A stretch of DNA of 64,000 nt from Pseudoneobacillus sp042683745. Its GTDB lineage: Bacteria > Bacillota > Bacilli > Bacillales > Cytobacillaceae. The stretch spans positions 186,001 through 250,000 of the forward strand of contig NZ_JBHUJX010000019.1 of NCBI RefSeq assembly GCF_042683745.1, given 5' to 3'. Shown here piece by piece: positions 58,886 to 64,000 of the stretch. The notes under the pieces are model-generated. The model had not been told where the DNA came from, made no database searches, and worked only from the letters and a program-made list of their open reading frames with translations. The position numbers and the translations under genes were made by a program. Every line of letters begins with the position of its first letter. Within the stretch, counting starts at the first letter, position 1.

Positions 58886-61800
58886 TTAGTTTTGATCAAG
58901 ATATTGATATACGACCATCATCTCTCGCTTATTCAATTCTCGAATACGATTGAGAATCGGAATCTCCGCAACTGTCTCATTCATTTCATTTTCCGCTACA
59001 ACATCTTTTACTTTACCCGTTAGCCATGTTTGCACGTCGATGCCCTCAACAATCTCCTTACGACCTTCATCATTGATGCCACTCGCCTCACAGCTCACAC
59101 ATGGGATCGATAATTTATGCACACCGTCATGGAGACCATCTTCTGAAATGACTTTCTTCCCTTTACAGAATGGACATGGATGACTAGCTTTTATCTTATT
59201 GATTAAGGTAACAATTTTTTTGTAACCAAACGCTTCATAAACATACGTTAATTTTTTGTATTTTCCATTGGTAAAATATTTATCAATGATGGTTTCACGT
59301 GTCTCATGAATATTGGCAAAATCACAAATGGTGATCTGATTTTTACTGCTAATTGCCTCAATATTACCTTTTATACTGTCCCAGAAAGGTAAGGCATTTT
59401 GTAAAACCACTTCATAGTGGGCAAAGCTCGCTAATTCAAGTTCAAGCATTTTCAGCGCTGCCTGTGTTTCCCTAGGAAGTAAAGAGACATCTTCCGTCAG
59501 TACCATATCACCGCCAACGATATTTTTTAGCTTTTCAAGTTCTGGTAAGGCACCTACCGTTTTAATTACTTGATCAATAGGCTGATAAATAATCTCACGT
59601 ATATCCGTCTCACCAAATTTTAGTTTTTTATGATGATTGAGGACGGTTCCTCGGCAAACAGGACAAATCATCATTTCTTTTGATTCTTTCATTTTCTCTT
59701 TAATAATCGATTTGGAAATAAACATATAACGACCGATGAGGATATTAAAGCCTTCCCATGTTCGTTGTGTCTTGCCAGCTTTATCATAAAAGGACTTTTC
59801 CCAATAACCATATAAAAAGGTATGCTTTTCGGCTTCGGTCATTTCATTATAGCTTTTACTTATATCTTGACCAAGTTCATTCTTAATCTCATCAAATAGG
59901 AATTGCAATTTTGGGTATTGATAATATTTCAAAACTTCCATTACGTCTGGATGTAATAGACCATCCCAAAATGGAACCGTTTTGTCTTGAATGACCACAT
60001 CAAAGTCAAATTTTTCAATAAATCGACGGCCCGAACAACATGGACAATGATTATCTTGGGCATAGAAATCAAAACTTCTTGTATCCTTATTCGTCGGATG
60101 AGCTGCTACCATATGGTTAATCAATCCACCCAATTCAAAAAGAAAGCTATACTGACTATATAAGTGTCTCTCAAGATCAATAGCGATGACAGGTGCAATG
60201 ATGTCTGAATCGTATTCCCCATAAATGACACGGGCAATTGGCGATAAGCTTTTTAAAATACCACCCTTATAGACGTTTTCTGCATTTTTGAAATAAGCGA
60301 TATGACTTTCTTTTAAATATTGAATGCCATTTTTTTGATGAAGCCTTGATGAAATTTGCAATGGTTCACCTGTATCTGCACTAGTCTTTCGACTAAAATA
60401 ATCATCATGGCTATCAACATCAAGATGCTCCACAGGTACGATCTGTCTTTTTCCAAAATCAATAATGAAATCAGAGCTTTCTAGCATGTAGGCATTATGT
60501 TCAATCATGAGGATGGAAATCGATTCATCCTGCAAAATCGTCCGGATGCTATCAATGAATTGATTTAATATATTTTGTGATAATCCTTTGGAAGGTTCGT
60601 CAAAAATGAAAAGTGTGTGCGGATTTTTGGTGTTAGCAAATAGCTCCGAAACTAAATGGACACATTGAAATTCACCCGTCGATAAGGATTGTGTTTTCCT
60701 TTCTAAAGTTAAATATCCGAGACCGAGCTTGATCAATAAACTCAAGCGTTTATGAGCAATGTCTTCATTTGGAAGTTCCTCAATAATATCCTCAATGGAG
60801 CGTCCGAAAATATCCTCAATGTCTTCACTATATTTCGTGATTTTCTTTTTAATATCAAGAAAGGTTGCAACGGTTGACCGACTTGTAATCGATTGGTTTC
60901 GATCTTGCCCAACCATGACTAGTTTATCTTTTGGATATCGCTCTAGAAAATCTTTCGCAATACATTCATTCACAAGCGTTGATTTCCCACATCCAGACTC
61001 ACCCGTAAAGGTGACAAGTCTATTTTTCGGAATATGGATCTCTGTCATTTGAATATTACGACAGTATAAATCATGAAATTGATAGAATTCTGTTGGCGTA
61101 TTTTTATTACGTTCCCAATAAATTGGTTTTGGACGTGGTGATTCCTCAACCATTTTTCCGCCATACTTCCCACTACCAGGCCCAAAGAACAACTGCTCAT
61201 CCGTTGCATCGAGCACGGTATCCGAATGATCAATGAGCCAAATTTGATTTTTATAGCCTAATTGTTTAATCTCTTCTAAAATTTTTAATAGTGTTTGATG
61301 ATCCAGACCAACAGAGATTTCATCAATAATAATTACCGTATTTTCACTTGCTGCCATAAATTCAGCTAAATAAAGTCGTGTTAACTCCCCACCTGATAAA
61401 GTACCCATGATCCGATTTAAGGTGAGGTAACCCATATTCATTCGGCTGATATTTTCGAGAATATGTTGTTTCGCTTCACTAATATGTAAAACTTCTGCAA
61501 GTGAAAGAATCGTTTCAATGCTTAAATTGTTGATACCAGAAATCGTATGTGGTTGATCTAATAATTCAATGGTATATTGCTCCACCTCTTGATTATAGCG
61601 ATGGCCATGACACTTTGGACATTCCACATTTTTGATCGTTCCGCGTCCTTTACAATCTGGGCACCAGCCTAGTTCATTATTGAATGAAAAAACTTCTGGT
61701 GAGAGATTATATTTTTCTGCCAGACTTACACGAATCTCCTTAAAAACGCCAGTATGTGTGCCAATAGTCGAACGTGGATTGGAAGAAATAGATGACTTTC

Positions 61801-62053
61801 CGAGAAAAAGAACTAAAGGCATTTCCTCCATTTTGATGGCACTGAAATTCGTTTCCATAATAGTAGGAAATAAATACTGATATTCCGCCTTTGGTAATAA
61901 AGAAACTAGACGCTTCTTAGACTCTTCCCCAATCGTTTGGCAGAATGTTGTTTTACCCGAACCTGATAAACCAGCAATCCCTAACGATTGATATTCGGGG
62001 AGTACCGCATCTAATTTGCTTATATTGTTCGCAATTAATTGATTGATTTTCAT
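58886..62053 (-). CDS. UvrA-like ABC ATPase with long zinc-finger C-terminal extension
   Basis: The 1055-aa protein starts after AAAGGATATCTCA. Residues 1-~545 hold two UvrA-type ABC modules in compact form: Walker A GLSGSGKTT (28-36), zinc motif CPDC...CPKC (131-148), signature LSGGE (219-223), Walker B VIIIDE (240-245); then GESGCGKST (351-359), LSTGE (457-461) and LFIFDEPSKG (481-490). The UvrB-binding and insertion domains of the first ATPase are absent. The second half (~600-1055) matches no domain I know and carries more zinc motifs: CPCC (670-673), CPVC (797-800), CPFC (960-963) and CVSC (985-988). UvrA2/DrrC-like relatives give resistance to DNA-binding drugs, but this extension is unusual. 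Confidence 0.85.
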   Translation of the reverse strand: MKINQLIANNISKLDAVLPEYQSLGIAGLSGSGKTTFCQTIGEESKKRLVSLLPKAEYQYLFPTIMETNFSAIKMEEMPLVLFLGKSSISSNPRSTIGTHTGVFKEIRVSLAEKYNLSPEVFSFNNELGWCPDCKGRGTIKNVECPKCHGHRYNQEVEQYTIELLDQPHTISGINNLSIETILSLAEVLHISEAKQHILENISRMNMGYLTLNRIMGTLSGGELTRLYLAEFMAASENTVIIIDEISVGLDHQTLLKILEEIKQLGYKNQIWLIDHSDTVLDATDEQLFFGPGSGKYGGKMVEESPRPKPIYWERNKNTPTEFYQFHDLYCRNIQMTEIHIPKNRLVTFTGESGCGKSTLVNECIAKDFLERYPKDKLVMVGQDRNQSITSRSTVATFLDIKKKITKYSEDIEDIFGRSIEDIIEELPNEDIAHKRLSLLIKLGLGYLTLERKTQSLSTGEFQCVHLVSELFANTKNPHTLFIFDEPSKGLSQNILNQFIDSIRTILQDESISILMIEHNAYMLESSDFIIDFGKRQIVPVEHLDVDSHDDYFSRKTSADTGEPLQISSRLHQKNGIQYLKESHIAYFKNAENVYKGGILKSLSPIARVIYGEYDSDIIAPVIAIDLERHLYSQYSFLFELGGLINHMVAAHPTNKDTRSFDFYAQDNHCPCCSGRRFIEKFDFDVVIQDKTVPFWDGLLHPDVMEVLKYYQYPKLQFLFDEIKNELGQDISKSYNEMTEAEKHTFLYGYWEKSFYDKAGKTQRTWEGFNILIGRYMFISKSIIKEKMKESKEMMICPVCRGTVLNHHKKLKFGETDIREIIYQPIDQVIKTVGALPELEKLKNIVGGDMVLTEDVSLLPRETQAALKMLELELASFAHYEVVLQNALPFWDSIKGNIEAISSKNQITICDFANIHETRETIIDKYFTNGKYKKLTYVYEAFGYKKIVTLINKIKASHPCPFCKGKKVISEDGLHDGVHKLSIPCVSCEASGINDEGRKEIVEGIDVQTWLTGKVKDVVAENEMNETVAEIPILNRIRELNKREMMVVYQYLDQN

Positions 62054-62203
62054 TGAGATATCCTTTCAGAAGGGACTCTTTCTATCTATTATTTTTTCGT
62101 AACAAACAATGAATTGTAAAATTTACATTCTATTATCTTAATTATAGTACCAAAACAACCCCAATGGTTATCCAAGGGGCTGATCAGTATGCTACTAAAT
62201 AAA

Positions 62204-62629
62204 TTATTTTTGTTCCTCTGTGTAAATTTGAAAGGTTACACCGAACTTGTCCGTAACAATCCCATATGCTGGGCTAAAAAAAGTGTCCTGCAATGGCATT
62301 TTAACTTGACCGCCTTGCTGTAATGATTCGAACATTTTCTTTGATTGTTCAACATCATCCGATGAAATACAGATTGTCACTTGATCTCCAACTTGACTTG
62401 TTTGACCAGGGAAATTATCGGAGAACATGAGATCTGTTTCCCCCACCTTCACCATCGCATGTGACACAAGTCCTTTTGCCTCTTCTGGTAAAGGAAATTC
62501 AGGATTTTCCGGCATTTCTCCAAACGTTTGACTGAAAAGTAGTTCTGCATTCAGTGCTTCTTTGTAAAATTGAATCGCTTCCATTGCATTTCCATTCATC
62601 ATTAAATAGGGCGATAAACGCATTGACAT
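62204..62629 (-). CDS. VOC-family protein (PhnB-like)
   Basis: The protein is 141 aa from the ATG at 62629, with AAGGAG 10 bases upstream. The frame runs on upstream into repeat B2, but those residues are repeat-derived. The fold is the glyoxalase/VOC type: MRLSPYLMMNGNAMEAIQFYKEALNAE, FPLPEEAKGLVSHAMVKVGETDLMFSD and VTDKFGVTFQIYTEE. This PhnB/3-demethylubiquinone-methyltransferase-like subgroup is common and mostly unassigned; metal-dependent detoxification is possible. Confidence 0.88.
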   Translation of the reverse strand: MSMRLSPYLMMNGNAMEAIQFYKEALNAELLFSQTFGEMPENPEFPLPEEAKGLVSHAMVKVGETDLMFSDNFPGQTSQVGDQVTICISSDDVEQSKKMFESLQQGGQVKMPLQDTFFSPAYGIVTDKFGVTFQIYTEEQK

Positions 62630-62672
62630 AATGATACAGCTCCTTGTTTTTAATTTAAAAGCTTTGTTAAAG

Positions 62673-62808
62673 TAGAATGTTGATTTCCGCTCCAGGCGCT
62701 TGCTTTCCGCGGGGCGTGCGGTGAGCCTCCTCGGTGCTTTTCGCACCTGTGGGGTCTCACCTGTCCCGCTGCTCCCGCAGGAGTCAAGCGCCTTCCGCTC
62801 CAATCAAC
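62673..62808 (+). repeat. Family B GC-rich structured repeat, copy B2
   Basis: Starts AGAATGTTGATTTCCGCTCC and ends CTTCCGCTCCAATCAA. Nested inverted repeats TTGATT/AATCAA and AGGCGCTTG/CAAGCGCCT bound the element. The internal hairpin reads GGTGC-TTTTC-GCACC here and GGAG-TGTACG-CTCC in B1, a paired change. It lies upstream of the VOC gene. Confidence 0.85.
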
Positions 62809-63040
62809 AGTGCAAATAAACACTGTCCTTTAACATAGCTAATTTAAAAAGTTAATGTAAACTCTAATCACTTGAACACACTTACCATTATTACCACTAA
62901 TTGGATTATAAAACAAAGAACATACGTTCGTCAAGTTAATAATAAAACTTGAAGAGTAATTTTTTTATTATTTAAGACTCATAGTTAAACTACAACTTAT
63001 GCTGATACCTTTCATATTTACGTTTGAAATCAATTTTTTA

Positions 63041-63098
63041 TTGCAAATACAACAGATTCAAGTTAAATTTAATTCATATTATTTTATTGCATTTGCAA
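63041..63098. promoter_or_regulatory. Two MarR-type operator candidates
   Basis: TTGCAAATACAA (63041-63052) and the palindrome TTGCATTTGCAA (63087-63098) lie upstream of the MarR gene. The TTGCA/TGCAA half-sites are typical of MarR-family binding and suggest autoregulation. Confidence 0.5.
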
Positions 63099-63124
63099 CA
63101 AAAACATATACTAAGGAGTTCATT

Positions 63125-63577
63125 ATGAAAGAAATTCTTCGTGAAATCGGAATGATAGCAAGGGCATTAGATTCGATAAGTAATATAGAATTTAAAGAAT
63201 ATGACCTTACAAAGGGGCAGTATTTGTACCTTGTGCGAATATGCGAAAACCCAGGAATCATTCAAGAAAAGTTAGCTGAGATGATAAAAGTAGATCGAAC
63301 AACAGCAGCTCGTGCTATAAAAAAGCTTGAAATGAATGGTTTTATTGAAAAGAAAGACGATCAACTTAACAAAAAAATTAAGAAGCTCTTTCCAACAGAA
63401 AAAGGTAAAAATGTTTATCCGTTCATAAAAAGGGAAAATGATTATTCCAATATCGTAGCATTAAAGGGATTTTCCGAAGAAGAAATAGAAACCATTTTCA
63501 ATCTTCTTCAAAAAGTAAGAAAAAATATAGAAATAGACTGGGAATATGTAAAAAAAGGAAACAAGAGAAATTATTGA
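63125..63577 (+). CDS. MarR-family regulator
   Basis: The protein is 150 aa from the ATG at 63125, six bases after AAGGAG; the frame opens further upstream without support. It has the MarR winged helix: LTKGQYLYLVRICENPGIIQ, KLAEMIKVDRTTAARAIKKLE (recognition helix), NGFIEKKDDQLNKKIKKLFPT (wing). A GNAT acetyltransferase gene starts 25 bases downstream on the same strand, so the two form an operon. TTGCA-type palindromes upstream may be its operator. The ligand is unknown. Confidence 0.9.
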   Translation: MKEILREIGMIARALDSISNIEFKEYDLTKGQYLYLVRICENPGIIQEKLAEMIKVDRTTAARAIKKLEMNGFIEKKDDQLNKKIKKLFPTEKGKNVYPFIKRENDYSNIVALKGFSEEEIETIFNLLQKVRKNIEIDWEYVKKGNKRNY

Positions 63578-63602
63578 ATATTTAAAGGAGCGACATATTT
63601 AA

Positions 63603-64000
63603 ATGACTATAAAAATTAAAAAATGTACATTTGAGGATTTACACATACTTCAAGAAATTAGTTATCAAACATTTAGTGACACATTTAAACATCAGAACTC
63701 AGTTGAAAATATGAATGCTTATTTGGATAGAGCATTTAACTTAATACAATTAGAAAAAGAATTATCCAATATTTCTTCAGATTTCTTTTTTGCTTACTTT
63801 AATAATGAAGTCGCAGGATATTTAAAAATCAATACTAATGATGCTCAATCTGAAGAAATGGATGATGAATCACTTGAAATCGAAAGAGTTTATATAAAGA
63901 GCAAATTTCAAAAACATGGGCTTGGTAAATTTCTGCTAAATAAAGCTATCGAGATTGCGACAGAACGTAATAAAAGGAAAATCTGGCTAGGTGTATGGGA
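63603..64000 (+). CDS. paiA: PaiA-like spermidine/spermine N-acetyltransferase (cut by window edge)
   Basis: The first 132 residues are present. GNAT features include an N-terminal ISYQTFSDTFKHQNS region, strand FFFAYFNNEVAGYLKIN, and the acetyl-CoA loop KHGLGKFLLNKAIEIA preceded by SLEIERVYIKSKFQ. Phrases such as ELSNISSDFFFAYF, DAQSEEMDDESLEIERVYI and KIWLGVW closely follow B. subtilis PaiA, which acetylates polyamines and modulates sporulation and degradative-enzyme genes. AAAGGAG lies 12 bases upstream of the ATG. Here it follows a MarR gene, whereas in B. subtilis it is with paiB. Confidence 0.88.
   Translation, partial: MTIKIKKCTFEDLHILQEISYQTFSDTFKHQNSVENMNAYLDRAFNLIQLEKELSNISSDFFFAYFNNEVAGYLKINTNDAQSEEMDDESLEIERVYIKSKFQKHGLGKFLLNKAIEIATERNKRKIWLGVW

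Noticed and set aside
62630..62803. N-terminal extension of the VOC protein reading frame
   Set aside because: It is translated from the family B repeat and the repeat flank; the ATG at 62629 has its own ribosome site and starts the VOC fold.
1..64000. Prophage, integrative element, transposase or rRNA/tRNA genes
   Set aside because: No integrase, structural phage gene, transposase or structural RNA gene was recognised anywhere in the window.

Overview
The window looks like chromosome from a low-GC, Gram-positive, aerobic spore-former of the family Bacillaceae (Bacillus in the broad sense). The signs are strong AGGAGG-type ribosome binding sites, frequent TTG/GTG starts, and clear relatives of B. 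subtilis Vpr, DesK/DesR, Mta, LiaIH, EfeUOB, BioY and PaiA. The species cannot be fixed from the sequence alone. I saw no rRNA, tRNA, CRISPR array, transposase or phage module.

Layout. 0-10 kb holds small self-contained modules, each with its own regulator: a TetR gene with an alpha/beta hydrolase and a GDSL esterase (matching operators at 361-380 and 1939-1958); oligoendopeptidase PepF; an MFS exporter divergent from an SgrR-type regulator; and a quinone reductase/NAD(P)H reductase pair divergent from an ArsR-like regulator (matching operators at 9050 and 9134). 10-18.4 kb has bioY behind a BirA box, the extracellular protease Vpr, a 52-aa Fur-regulated-basic-protein homologue and the iron-uptake operon efeO-efeB-efeU behind a Fur box. 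18-24 kb has YitT, Mta, a chemoreceptor and a diguanylate cyclase preceded by a c-di-GMP-I riboswitch with its own terminator. 24-36 kb has a VanW lipoprotein, a UvrC-like nuclease, LiaH/LiaI-like envelope stress proteins, a GlcNAc-type PTS, the DesK/DesR membrane-fluidity sensor and an acetolactate-synthase-type enzyme. 35.6-40.6 kb is a respiratory block: CtaB, an unassigned membrane protein, SCO, and ba3-type oxidase subunits I, II and a tiny IIa.

41-48.5 kb has a PAS-GGDEF-EAL phosphodiesterase, then a single protein that fuses a degenerate sensor kinase to a NarL-type response regulator. It is divergent from two CPBP membrane proteases and an HXXEE membrane protein. 48.5-64 kb is enriched in defence and resistance-like genes: an ABC-F ATPase behind a candidate attenuation leader, a YgjP-type metallopeptidase, a hydrolase, an HTH protein with nine exact 29-residue repeats, PlsY, a kinase/MFS pair, a 1055-aa UvrA-like protein with a zinc-rich C-terminal extension, a VOC protein, and MarR-PaiA at the right edge.

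Scattered through this are three families of small structured repeats. Family A has six copies, all between 19.1 and 38.3 kb, with hairpins that keep the loop GTTCTTT while the stem bases change together. Family B has two copies. The third group is long hairpins carrying GGGACTGACCCC or GTGCCAGG motifs. The best candidates for something undescribed are the fused degenerate kinase-regulator with its CPBP/HXXEE neighbours, the extended UvrA-like protein, the HTH/29-residue-repeat protein and the covarying repeat family A.
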